Shown piece by piece: positions 1 through 10,194 of a DNA stretch of 64,000 nucleotides. How positions within the stretch are numbered: position 1 is the first letter of the stretch; the number at the start of each line of letters is the position of its first letter. The translations under genes and the position numbers were made by a program. A model generated the notes under the pieces. The model was given only the letters and a program-made list of their open reading frames with translations. It had not been told where the DNA came from and did no database searches. Source of the DNA: Macrobrachium rosenbergii (Eukaryota > Arthropoda > Malacostraca > Decapoda > Palaemonidae); the NCBI RefSeq assembly GCF_040412425.1, contig NC_089767.1, positions 124,001 through 188,000 on the forward strand. The letters are read 5' to 3'.

Positions 1-1116
1 CTCCATTCTTCTTCGTTTTGGCGCTGGGGCACTGGCTTTCGGCGGGATCTGGACAACTGGAACTGGGGGAACAGGACCTCGTGTAATTGACCAATCCGTT
101 TGGATGGCTGCGTCCCGTGATTGTTGTGTTTCGGGAACATTAGACCGCATTTTGGCGGGTGTTGAAACGGCTCTATTCAAGGGATATGCACGTTTAATTA
201 ATTCCAGAAAAGCTTTAAAGGGGCAAGGGACATTAGTTAAGTAACGTTTTTTAATACAATACATAGAAAAATATGAATTATACATGGTTTTTACGGTACC
301 GCTTCTAGGCAAAACATTACGTTTCAACACCCGCCATGTGGATTCTATTGTGTTTGTGTGTATGCTTGTATCGTCGGGATCAACAAAATGTAATGTGTGA
401 TTGATGTTAAGGTGTGTTTTGAAATGGTGATTTAAAGTGTGGTATGATTTCCAACAATCTGAAATTACCGTTGATTCTGGGTGTATGTTTTCAATTAAAA
501 TTGGAAGTAATGTTTCTGCGGATCGGTCTGGTACAACTTGAAAGAATGTTTCTTTTGTTTCGCGGTCAATCCCGCCGAGAACCCAACAACCTTCGACACG
601 TCTGCCTTTGTTGAATTTCCTCTTTCCAAATTTGGATTCATCAATTTCCACGATGTGTCCTGGCCCCCCGATTTTCCGGTTGTCCTGAATCAAAATATCG
701 ATACAAACTTCCCGGCAGAAATTAAACCAGTCTACTAAGGTATTGGGAGACCCAATATCCAAAGTCATCCGGACATATTTCTGGGGAAGTTCATGGATCC
801 AGCTGTGAATCAGCACCAAAATGCTCTTGAAAGAAAGGTGGGAACCCGAAAAGAAAGAGCCAGACCGGATGGATGTTATTTTCCGACATCGTTGGAGGTT
901 ACATTGCCAAATGAAGCTTTGGCCATGCTTGATCAGGACGACGGTGCCTTCGTCACACTTTGCACAAGTCCCGCTGAAATCGCCAAGTAGGCCACTTTTC
1001 ATTAAGTAAACGAGCAACGAACGCTCTTCGTGGCACAAAACTCCTAAGTCCATGAGGGTCACTGGATTCTTAGATGCAAATTCCGCGTGGGTAGGATACG
1101 TTACGCAAGTAGCCAT
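1..1116 (-). CDS. Merlin (IS1595/ISXO2-like) DDE transposase, 3' end beyond window
   Basis: A continuous minus-strand frame of 372 codons runs from an ATG at 1116 to the window edge without a stop. It reads as a Merlin-superfamily cut-and-paste transposase, the eukaryotic relatives of bacterial IS1595/IS1016. An N-terminal zinc ribbon is visible (C51-x2-C54 and C72-x4-C77). The catalytic triad is clear: D159 in 'EIDESKFGKRK', D220 in 'VISDCWKSYHTL' and E258 in 'NTIESTWRVLKR', the last 37 residues after the second D. The C-terminal tail is basic and proline-rich and still open at base 1. The start was chosen as the first Met that precedes the conserved N-terminal part; an upstream splice cannot be excluded. 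No frameshift or stop is seen, unlike most coding copies here, so it may be a young or functional copy. I did not identify its terminal inverted repeat. Confidence 0.85.
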   Translation of the reverse strand, partial: MATCVTYPTHAEFASKNPVTLMDLGVLCHEERSLLVYLMKSGLLGDFSGTCAKCDEGTVVLIKHGQSFIWQCNLQRCRKITSIRSGSFFSGSHLSFKSILVLIHSWIHELPQKYVRMTLDIGSPNTLVDWFNFCREVCIDILIQDNRKIGGPGHIVEIDESKFGKRKFNKGRRVEGCWVLGGIDRETKETFFQVVPDRSAETLLPILIENIHPESTVISDCWKSYHTLNHHFKTHLNINHTLHFVDPDDTSIHTNTIESTWRVLKRNVLPRSGTVKTMYNSYFSMYCIKKRYLTNVPCPFKAFLELIKRAYPLNRAVSTPAKMRSNVPETQQSRDAAIQTDWSITRGPVPPVPVVQIPPKASAPAPKRRRME

Positions 1117-1440
1117 GTTTGCAAGGCTTGAACCCGGAAGAGACTGAGGAAGGTCGCGGGGCAAGGTAGGTCTCGGGGCATGTCGGGTCGGGTCGGTAGG
1201 ACTCGGGGCATTTCGGGTCGTTGGTCGTCAGCTGTTTAGGTAGAACTACTTACCTTGGCGGAGGGATCTCGGGTCGGGAAGAATGAGTTAGGCGGCCCAG
1301 CATACGAAACTGTAATCTACCCGAAAGTTACATAAATATATAATGATGGAGGCTATAAGTAGCCTATTCCTTACTGAACCTAAATGGCTTAAAACAACCT
1401 AAAGACTAAACGAAAATGGTTTTTAAATGAGGTTTATTTC
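1117..1440. other. flank of Merlin ORF with degenerate GGGTCG-type repeats
   Basis: No gene is seen. Bases 1150-1260 are G-rich and hold imperfect repeats of 'tcgggtcgg' and 'ctcggggca'. This stretch should contain the 5' UTR and terminal repeat of the Merlin element, but I could not define the end. Confidence 0.4.
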
Positions 1441-2070
1441 CAGTGCACTTTTCCAGGAAACTTCTCTTTGTTCTGACACAAATACGAACCCTTGGTCCTT
1501 TACATATGGGGAATACTTTCGGCGGAGCTGAACTGGCCGCTAAAGGCTTGCAAGGCATGAATTGATATTACTACCAGCTGGGCATGCGGTTGGTGACAGT
1601 GGGAAGCCCACGTATCAACCGCCCAGCTTCACGCGATCTCTTTACTCTCTGGCCTCATCTGAAGCGGACGTTTGTTCTGTCACAATATACAGGTATTCCC
1701 CTACTTACGATGGGGTTAGGTTCCAAAAAACCCATCTTGTTCCGACACAATATACAAACCCAAGGTCCTTTACATTAGGGATTACTTTCAGGCGTAGGCT
1801 GGAAACGGCCGTTGAACTTCAAGCAAGGTGGTTAGGCAGTTAACTACTGTCCGGGAGGCGGGAGCACCGCCTGCCCGGATGTAAACATTACAATTTGCTT
1901 TCGGCCGTCGTAGCGCACGAATGTTGTTCTTCGCCACTCTCTGCCTGACAGCTTTCTTTCTACTTTTTGGTGGGAAATTTACTCTTTTTGTTTGTTCCGA
2001 CACAATGTACAAACCCTCGGTCCTTTACATTAGGGATTACTTTCAGGCGTAGGCTGGAAATGGCTGTTAA
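1440..2070 (+). repeat. cluster of DIRS B-type left-end fragments
   Basis: The DIRS B left-end motif ('acacaatatacaaaccc' followed by 'tcctttacatta') recurs near 1467, 1735 and 1998, with a partial copy near 1665. The copy at 1735-1990 extends through 'aggcagttaactac' and 'ggatgtaaacatt', closely matching 31524-31678 joined to 38445-38500 in element B. It therefore preserves an uninterrupted version of the site where DIRS A entered B. A short TIR-like piece of another MITE ('caggtattcccctacttacg') lies at 1690-1735. The repeats look like decayed terminal pieces, not a complete element. Confidence 0.7.
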
Positions 2071-2570
2071 ATAGCTATATTTCAACTTAAAACACTTTGT
2101 ATAATGAAGAATAACCTTGCCCCATATAAATAAAGTATCTAGAGATACATTTCGCTAACTAGAAGCAAGAAAAGCACTCTGAAGGAGTTAAAAGCAGCAA
2201 AATAAACACTGCGTAAACATTTCCAAACCAAAACGTCGATCACTATGATGGCAATTCATAATACAAAAGCAGTATAAGAATATATACAATATATTATTGG
2301 ATAAAGTGAATTAAGGCATAACATTTTAAAAGATCCATGGAAAAGATGCGTTATTCGTTATGTTGGCGTTTGTACAATACGATAGGTGAATATATAGGAG
2401 AGTGTAACGTGGGCTACGCTACCGTGAATGTAAACAATATACCATAGTGTAGGCTAAGTTAATTTTTGTTTGTTATTCAATTTTCTTTGTATTGAATTAT
2501 CATGAGTCACTTTGCATGAACCTCCAGAATTAGCTGATATTAATAATTGCTATACCGTGTATGTAGAGTA
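2070..2570 (+). repeat. dispersed AT-rich repeat, copy 1
   Basis: About 500 bp closely match 27090-27565 in the same orientation. Shared blocks include 'gctaactagaagcaagaaaa', 'aacattttaaaagatccatg' and 'gaacctccagaattagctga'. There is no coding potential. The second copy lies in a TIR-bounded element, so this is probably the body of a non-autonomous DNA transposon family. Confidence 0.75.
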
Positions 2571-4284
2571 TAAGCGGAGGACGGATCATTCTTCAAAAGT
2601 TCTTAATATTTCTGGATCCTCTTCATTGTCCACTCTTGCAAAGGTGTCATCTATATAACTGTGGTATTGAGGAGGGCAAGGGATCTAGGAAGTGCTATTA
2701 GTCAGAGGACAAGTTACTAGCTGAGTATGTCTAGTCTTTTTTTCTAGCTTTATGACTAAATTAATGGAAACTAGGGATAAGGATAGTAGTAATAGTGTTG
2801 TAGATACTAATCGTTCTTTTTCAGCCCCCCTGCCTGTTCCAGAACCAGTCCTAACAGGTGCCGGGGGTCATGGAGAACCGCAAACCTCGAAGGTAGGATC
2901 TACCCCCCCCGGCAAGGAGCAGGCAGTGTTGGCAGCAGATTTCCCCCTTCCCAATAAAAGCGTAAGTTCTAAAGGTGGATTTAGAATTAGGAATCACTCA
3001 GAAGAGTAGGAATTCTAATTTAGGAAGTATTCAGGAAGAGTAGTTGAACGTGCAGTCTTCTTTGGGTTCAAGTTTGGTTGGGGTCGCTAATGTTTAGGTC
3101 TCTCATTTAGATCAATCGTTGGTTTTATTTCCTTCGTGCTCTGTGCAACAAAGGTTTCCAGATCCGTGGAGGGTGTCTCAGATTTGGTTTCTGATGTATC
3201 TGGTTCTGAAATTTCGTTTTTCCTTGAATACTCCTTCTTCGAAGGTTCCTTTTCCTGCAGGGGTTAAAATTTCTTTCGTCTTGCGATGGTGGTAATTCTG
3301 GCGATTGAATTTTCCAATATTCATGATCATGTCTTAAAGAATTTCTGATTTTGATAATATCCATCAAGATTAGCAGGGGCGGGGGGAACAGAACCAGCCT
3401 ATTTTCTTTGAAATCTATGGCCTCTTCAGCCACTACGGAATTTTCCCGTTTTTCCCCATTTTCTTCTAAGCCTTCTTCCATTGCCTTTTTCAATCTTCCT
3501 TTCGGTCTGCTCTTCGGGGTCTTTGTTGCTCATCTTGTTTTCTTGGCTTTTAACTCAGCAGAGCAAAGGTTTTCTTGGTTCAACTCTGTATATTAGAGCT
3601 TCAGCGCTCCCAAAGTCTTTCAATGGGTTAAAGGAAGGGGTACTTTTACGGATCTGTCGTCTTTATCACCTTTTGCGAATCCTGTAGTTTCTCAGGTATC
3701 CAGTCTAGTTGCTTCTCAGGTGTTTGCGGAGGTGTCAGCAACTCCTTATTTCATTCTTTACGGGTTCCTAACCATAATGTATCCTCCGATTCTTGCGGAT
3801 CTTACGAGAAGTCGGATGCTACGCAGTAATAGTTATTCTCATTGTAAGAAGGAGAATTCTGCCTCAACAAAGTGTTCTTTTTGGATGCTTGCCTGTTCCA
3901 GCATTCAGTGTATCATCACTGATAGTTTCCGCAGCCTTTCCATTCTCAAGGATAGTTGGTAATTTACCTTCTTCTGTCACCTTCGGTTCAGTACCTCGTA
4001 ACTTCCCCTTCAATACTCCTTTGAGTTCGGTCCGGTTAGGACCTTCTCCATCTGTCCAATGTCGGCATTAGGTGGTTACTCCGAGTGTGGATTCTTCCTT
4101 CTTCCCTCATTCGGATTCTTCTTTCTCAACTTTCCGGCAGGTTTCTCTGTTCCTCCGTCTAGGCATCCATGTAGGTTCGGGGTTGATTCCGGGTCTTCAG
4201 TTCCGGATTCCCATTCTCATGCAGTTTTGATACATCTGGATTTGAGTGGTTTGGGTGTTGCGGCCTCTTTGCTTTCAGGAGTGG

Positions 4285-4336
4285 GCGTGGTCCGCCCAGG
4301 TGTGGCCGGCCCAGGTGTGGCCGGCCCAGGTGCTGC
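4285..4336 (+). repeat. 18-bp minisatellite, about 3 copies
   Basis: 'gtggccggcccaggt' recurs with an 18-bp period inside the decayed DIRS C gag region. Confidence 0.8.
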
Positions 4337-4499
4337 GTCATCCCTGTTGGGTGGTGCAGGGTTTGCGCAACCTACTTTGGTACCTCCAGTATGTTTGTGA
4401 TTGATACGTCAGGTGCCTGTCTCACACACCCAGGTGTAGTGAGTTCCAGGTTTTCGAGTTCGGCGTTTGCTAGGGGTCGGCCTGCCTCTTTACTGTTCC

Positions 4500-4643
4500 G
4501 GCTCGGTTGAATCAGTCCGACAATCCTCCGGCTCGGTCGGACCAGTCCAATAATCCTCCGGCTCGGTCGGACCAGTCCGACAATCCTCCCGCTCGGTCGG
4601 ACCAGTCCGACAATCCTCCGGCTCGGTCGGACCAGTCCGACAA
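4500..4643 (+). repeat. 30-bp in-frame minisatellite encoding PARSDQSDNP
   Basis: Nearly five copies of a 30-bp unit (core 'ctcggtcggaccagtccgac') lie head to tail. Because 30 is a multiple of 3, each unit adds the decapeptide P-A-R-S-D-Q-S-D-N-P without changing frame. The repeats differ at only a few bases, so expansion was recent relative to the decay of the surrounding gag. Confidence 0.9.
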
Positions 4644-6239
4644 GGATTGTTCATTTGAAGAAGAGGATCCAGTACCGGATATTAGTTCTCTTTCAGCCAG
4701 TGAGAATGAGTATAAGCGATGGTAGACTTCATCCTCACTTATCCTCAATCCAAGGTTCCGGAGGAGCCTACACTACCGAATCAAACGATGTTCGAGTCGC
4801 TATATGTGACAGAACCAGTGGTTGCTCAATCATCAAAGAATCTGGTCTGCTTTGGCCGTGTCAGGCAGGCATTGAGGGAGGCAGACGTAGGTTAGTGGCT
4901 TTGATAGGGTCGAGTAAGCAGGGTCCAACCTTGCTTCGTATTCAGGAGGGGTTTTAACAATGTAGTGGTTAACCCTTCTGCGGTTGTCAGGGTTCCTTTC
5001 AACGTATTGAGGCTCTTCTCTCTCGGGTTCCTTCGTCAATCGTTTGGTCTCAGTTTCATATAGGAGGCTTGTATCTTGGAGGACACCTTTGCAGCCATTC
5101 GGAGGCCTTGTCCCACTCTATGTGGATGTGTCCGGGTTGATAGGGTTTTCTCAAACAAGATGGATATACTCCCTCCGGTCCGGTACTGCCTGACACCTCA
5201 TCACTTCGCTGTCAGTAGGGCTGGCATACTAGGTTAACGTGTCGCCTGACGGTACAACATTCTTTGGCAGAAGAGGCGGGACTTCTTTTAAAGCTTCCGC
5301 CTCACTATCTGGACATTCGGAGATCTCCTCCATGGTCAATTTCGTGTAGTCGTCGTCAGCAGTAGCGTCACAGCAAGCTATGATTAGTGTAGCTGCTCTG
5401 GGTTCAAGGGATGTGGCCAGTATAACGAACTTGTTGCTTTTAACCCATGTCTCTAGTGTCGGCAATCATGCATCATTGAGGGTACAAAATGTTGAAGTAG
5501 AGGGTTCCTGTCTAACAGGGAACAGCCGGTACCCACTTAAAGAAGCCTCTTAGGGAGAATGTCCTTCTCTCTCTTTCTCTCTCTCTCTCCCTCTCTCTAA
5601 TTCCGGGGTCTTGTGTCTCTGCATGCTTTCTCTTCTGGTATGTCTCAGGAATCACTGGGACTTCCACATCGAGAATGCAGGTATAATCTGGAACGATTCT
5701 CGCTTGTCGGATCGTCTGGATAGTCTGTGATAGTCAGAAGGTCTATAGTCTCCCCTCTTCCCGCGTTCATCTGACATCCTCATTTTGGGGAGCAACCTTG
5801 AGGAACCCAGGCTTAGGACCTTTGGAGGGATCGGGAACGAGAGGAGTTGTAACCTTCCGGAACCTCAGGGCTGGTAAAGGAAGCCCTCAGGTGTTTTTCA
5901 GTCCTAGTGCGCAACACAGTAGTGGGTCTGCTTTGCGACATCGTAACTGCCATGTCGTATCTGAGAACTCGGAGGGGAACAAGATCATTAGAACTTAGAG
6001 GTGTATTCTTTCCGCCATTCAGTCTCATTCATCAGGTAATCAGGAATTGCAGTAGTGTCAAGACGTCTATGACTCTAACTCCTTGCTGGCCCTAACGCCC
6101 TCGGTTCCGGAATTCCTAATGCTCCTTACGGAAGTTCTGATGTTCCTCCTCATGCGGAAGATGTTTTAGACAACCACATTTTCAACTTTTAGACAACCAC
6201 ATTTTCACCTTTATCATCCAAAGTCTTGCGTGATGAACC

Positions 6240-7320
6240 TAGTGGCGGGGGACTGCTGAGCGAACAGCTAGACAGTCCAGGCACTCTAAAGCTATGTCTA
6301 GACAGTGTTTCTTTCAGCTTGAGAAGTCAACCCGTAAGCTTTACCAGGTCAGTTTGACATGGGGAAGTCTGTGTCGTAAGGAAGGTCATTCCATCTTTAG
6401 GCCTGCCATAACCGAAATAGCTGGTTTTCTCTTATTCCTTCGGAAAGTCAAGATTCTTCCATTTTCGGCTATTGCTGGCTACTGCTCAGCACTTAGCGGT
6501 ATATTTTTCCATCTTCCCGAAAATTCTAGTAGTAAGATCTTTGATTTATTACGTTCCCTCGGGCTCCTTCGTGAGATTTGTTGAAAGTTCTAATGTTAAG
6601 ATAACTGGTTAGGTGTTTTTCTTTCTTTCAGCTTTAGCTGCAGATAAAAAGGTGGGCGAGCTTCGGGAAATTTCCTAGGCTGGTTTCCTAGGCGGGAAAT
6701 GATAAGTATTTCTCTTCTTCTGGAAGTCGTGGCGGAGGCTAAAACTGCTTCATTCGTTTAAGGTTCTTTATCTGCAAGTGTTCAGTTCCGGCATCAGCGG
6801 GGATGTCTTTATGTCCGATGCGAATATTTATCAAAGGTTGAGAAACTCCGTCCGCTTCTGTGTACACTTCTTGTCTCACCGCGGAATCCTTCCCGTCCGC
6901 TGTCAAGGATGCGATTATTTACTTTCGGAGAAAGGGTTCCCGGTTCATAAGCGCTCACTCCTCAAACACAGTTGCGGGCACTCTTCATGATTCTTGTGTG
7001 GTGCGAGCTTTATGCCCTGAACACAATTTAATTTGACGTGACATTATATTTGGCATTCAACAGTTTTTTTTTTCTCATTACCGCACAGTATTTGGAGAAT
7101 GTCCACTTCATCTTCCTTTCTAAGGAATGGTTCAGAGTCTTCTATTCTGGACAAAGTTTACTTGCGAGTCCGTCTGTGTTTTCTTCCTTGGCTTAAGAGA
7201 CATTCAATTCACCCCACCGCGTATTACGGCAAATTCTCCTGTTTAGAAGACTCGGAAGTTTATTCTCTTAGTCCACGTTTAACGACGAAGTCTATTATGT
7301 AGGGTGCATTCATTTAGCTA
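6240..7320 (+). pseudogene. DIRS C tyrosine recombinase remnant
   Basis: The frame at 6294-6584 reads 'ITEIAGFLLFLRKVKILPFS', which aligns with the SAM-like N-terminal domain of the DIRS A recombinase ('VTEIADFLLFLRRELNFSIS'). Further on, at about 6620-6680, 'SALAADKKVGELREI' matches the region of the first catalytic arginine ('SLATAKRVSEVHAF' in A). Here the Arg is replaced by Lys, and stops and frameshifts intervene. The enzyme would have integrated circular cDNA. This copy is dead. Confidence 0.7.
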
Positions 7321-8028
7321 AGGTAGTATTCACGTAGTGCGGTTGTTATTAGGTTAACTGGATAGAGAAATTCCTTCTAGGCTTTAGAATCTTAAGCAAC
7401 AGTGATAGTATGATCACATGAACTTAAGTTTAGTACGCCTTAAGTATCCTAGTCTTTGATAGTTTCCCTACGAGAGTCCAAAGAGGTACTCTTGTAGGCT
7501 AGCCTAGGCTGTTTCGTCGGCACTGGGATACTTCTTCGCTCGTTGGCCTTTGCCGCAACCTGAGGGTCATCGGCTCGGCACACTACCTCATTCTCTTCTT
7601 AATGGGTAGGTTCTGATTAGCCACTTGGGAGATTCATCGTTCTCCTTTTTACATGAAAGTTTTTCTCTTAGTGCGTGTGTAGCGGCTAACCCTTCTTTTG
7701 TGGGTGCGTTCATTTAGCTAAAGGAGTACTCTCTTAGTGTGGAGGTTCTTAGAGGCGGCTGCTTGGAAGTCGGTGTCAGTTTTCTTCGAAGAAGAGTTAC
7801 ACGCTTGGTCCCTTTGTGACGACCAACTCGATCTTATAATTACATAGTAATGTCAAGGGTGGGAGGAACTCTAGGTAATGAATGTAGTCTGAGGATTAAG
7901 TTTGACGTTAGCACTCTGAAGTTAGGCAGATCCAGTGGACAGGTTTGGTTTCTTCAACCTCTTCTGCGCAGACATCAGTGGCAACGGGCGGCAAAGAACT
8001 CGAAGATCCTGCACAAGCAACTTCTCCT

Positions 8029-8215
8029 CCATACATGAGAGGCTACAATAACCACATGGGAGGTTCTTCGTACCCCTCCATACATGAGAGTGCTTTGATT
8101 AGCCACATGGGAAGTTCATTGTACCCCTCCATTAATGAGAGTGCTTTGATTAGCCACATGGGAGGTTCGTCGTTCTCCACTAATCATGGGAGACTGTGAT
8201 TAGCCACATGGTAGG
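8029..8215 (+). repeat. about 51-bp tandem repeat, four copies
   Basis: Units share 'gctttgattagccacatggg' and 'ccatacatgagag', with a period of about 49-51 bp. Related single motifs occur upstream at 7617-7665. They lie between the recombinase and the internal complementary region of DIRS C. There are no CRISPR-like spacers; variation is point mutation within units. Confidence 0.85.
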
Positions 8216-8474
8216 TTTTTTTTTTTTTTTTTTTGCTACTCTATCCATGAGGAGGTTTGAATACCACATGAGAGGTAGCTCGACTCAGACAGTACCTAGA
8301 CATGAGACTGACGTCAGGGGTACTCTCTCTACAAACATTCTCACCTGACGAGTGGGATAACCAGGTGAGGATACATTCATTTATACAAAGTAGGCGAATA
8401 ATGAGTTACCTGCTTTCCCTGTTGCAAGGTCGGGCTGAATTAGATTGAACCCACCTCCATTAAATTTTGTTAAT

Positions 8475-8564
8475 TGGGCTAATTCAGGTGTTCAGGGAGT
8501 GTATTGCAATATGAAGTTTTCATAATAAAACTAATATTGTAATACTTAACCGAACACCTGAATG
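8475..8564 (+). repeat. DIRS C internal complementary region
   Basis: Bases 8508-8564 are an almost perfect reverse complement of the right end (8685-8739). Bases 8475-8507 should be the complement of the missing left end. This left-plus-right arrangement is the hallmark of DIRS1 elements and templates completion of the circular cDNA. Confidence 0.85.
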
Positions 8565-8739
8565 ATTCCCACCCTCCTCCCCACTTCAATTTGATTAGTG
8601 AACATTGCAATTGGGGATCTCGGCCTCACTTAGTGGGTAAAAGCTATGGGGATATAGTTCGGGCTGGTAGGTGACCAGGGCTAATTCAGGTGTTCAGGTA
8701 AGTATTACAATATTAGTTTTATTATGAAAACTTCATATT
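8565..8739 (+). repeat. DIRS C right terminal repeat
   Basis: The right end runs to 8739 ('gaaaacttcatatt'). It contains 'ttcaggtaagtatt', a sequence matching a splice-donor consensus, in the same relative place as in elements A and F. Confidence 0.75.
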
Positions 8740-8821
8740 TAGCATGACCTAAGTTCATGGGAAAGGTGCCGCAGAAAACGGGAGGTTCACTATAGAAAAC
8801 CTGTTGAGCGGGGACTTTACA
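8740..8821 (-). repeat. gypsy 3' LTR, truncated
   Basis: These 82 bp match the first part of the 5' LTR (13393-13474), including 'tgacctaagttcatgggaaa'. The LTR starts TGTAAAG at 8821 and stops abruptly at the end of DIRS C. A short G-rich polypurine tract ('tggggggatt') lies just inside, at about 8823-8834. Confidence 0.85.
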
Positions 8822-8854
8822 ATAATCCCCCCAGAAGAGGTAGGTAACATCTGA

Positions 8855-10170
8855 TTAAAGTAGGTATCTGCTGGGGCACTGGAGAGTGCCGCGGCTCCGC
8901 AATGTCAGCTGGGGCGTTTGGTGTGAGCGGGGGTGACTGGCTGTGGCGCTGTCCGGGTCCAGGGCCTTCAGGGGGTGGCCATGCAACTTCCTTTTGGGCT
9001 CGGCTGGCTGCAGGGACGATGGTTCCCGCAGAGGGTGCTGCATGGTATCATCGATGTCCTCCTCCTCCTCCAACAGGGAGGGCTTGAGTCGGTCAATAGA
9101 CACCCAGTCGCCCTTCCCGTGGCTGGCCAACCGGAATGCTTTACTGTTCCTCTCCAGCACGTGGAAGGGCCCCCTGTAGGGCCTGGTTAAGGGCGAGCGG
9201 ACGGCATCGTTCCTGACGAAGACGTGGGTGGTGGAGGACAGGCTGGGAAGCATGAAAGGCGACGTCCTGTCGGTATACGTCCTCTGGCAGGGGGCGAACT
9301 TTCCGACTGTGTCACGGAACCTCTGGACTGTCAGGTTGTGGCGATCTCCCATGATGAGCTCGCCTGGGACTACGAGGGGTTCCCTGTAGACTTTTTCTGC
9401 TGAGGACGGGTCGCCGTTGGCTCTGGGGGCGGTCCTCAGCCCGAGGAGGACCCAAGGCAGTTGGTACTCCAATCCTCGGCAGTGCAGCGAGCCATGAGGG
9501 ACGCCTTCAGGGACCTGTGGAATCTTTCCACCAATCCGTTGGCCACGGAGTTGTAGGTGGTGGTGCTGTGGTGAGAGGTCCCCAGCAGGCGTGCCAGGGT
9601 GGTCCACAGCTTAGACAGGAAGGCTGGACCTCTGTCGGTTGTTATGTGGTCCGGGACACCGAACCGGCTGATCCAGCTGGAGAGGAGGGCCTCGGCGCAC
9701 TCACTGGAGGTGGCTTCTTGCATGGGCGTCGTTTCGGGCCACCTGGTGGAACATTCGACGATGTCAGGAGATATCTGGCCCCACCTTATGGGGGAAGGGG
9801 GCCTACCACGTCGACAGGGATGTGTCCGAATCACCTTCCTGGCTTGGGAAACTCGCCCACCCCTGATTCGGTGTGTCATCCTACTTTGCTGGTCTGGCAC
9901 CGGATGCACTGCCTTACCCAGGCCGTCGCATCCTTCCGCATACCGTGCCAGACGAACTTCTCTGCCTGCAGCTTGGCTGTCGTCCTGCCGGAGGGGTGGG
10001 ACAGCCCGTGGATGACGTCGAACACCAGGCGGCGGCGGGAGGCGGGTACCAGTGGGCAGGGGTGGCCGGTGCTTACGTCGCACAGCAGTGATGGCCCCCC
10101 AGGAGCGAGGGGCATGTCCTTCCACCTGAGCAACGTGATGGCAGTGCGGTAGGCTGGAACCTCCGGGTCT
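8855..10170 (-). pseudogene. gypsy integrase (pol C-terminal part), frameshifted
   Basis: The reading is spread over at least three minus frames. The zinc-binding HHCC region ends with 'WVRQCIRCQTSKVG' (near 9880). The catalytic core shows 'ITTDRGPAFLSKLW' and, 35 residues on from its Asp, 'NGLVERFHRSLKA' (9510-9640), the second Asp and the Glu of the D,D-35-E triad. The C-terminal part carries a GPF-type motif ('RPYRGPFHVLERNSKAFRLA', near 9180), as in gypsy integrases with a GPY/F domain. It would insert the cDNA. Frame changes near 9600 and 9880-10120 break it. Confidence 0.85.
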
Positions 10171-10194
10171 GTGGTCTGCTCCCAGGCGAGGTCC

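Larger units (their letters stand above)
2752..5530 (+). pseudogene. DIRS C gag-like remnant
   Basis: Several frames are needed to read this region. It opens at 2752 with an 85-codon frame (MTKLMETRDKDSS). The best part is 4650-4960, where a frameshifted reading gives 'DFILTYPQSKVPEEPTLP', similar in layout to the conserved C-terminal half of the DIRS A gag (33820-34050). Further codons to about 5530 continue a gag-like, Ser/Ala-rich sequence with stops. It would bind RNA and assemble the particle in an intact element. No frame is intact. The assignment rests on position upstream of the recombinase and on this limited similarity. Confidence 0.5.
2630..8739 (+). mobile_element. DIRS1-like retrotransposon C (decayed; left end missing)
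   Basis: This is a tyrosine-recombinase retroelement remnant. From left to right it holds gag-like sequence (about 2750-5530), a poor RNase H remnant (about 5740-5900), a recombinase remnant (about 6240-7320), tandem repeats (8029-8215), an internal complementary region (8475-8564) and a right terminal repeat ending at 8739. The RT appears largely deleted. The complementary region predicts a left end containing 'gcaatacactccctgaacac', which is not present upstream, so the left terminus is lost. The right end abuts a gypsy LTR fragment at 8739/8740. The left boundary given here is approximate. Confidence 0.75.

Noticed and set aside
8029..8215. CRISPR-like direct repeats
   Set aside because: Units are contiguous without unique spacers, in a eukaryotic retroelement.
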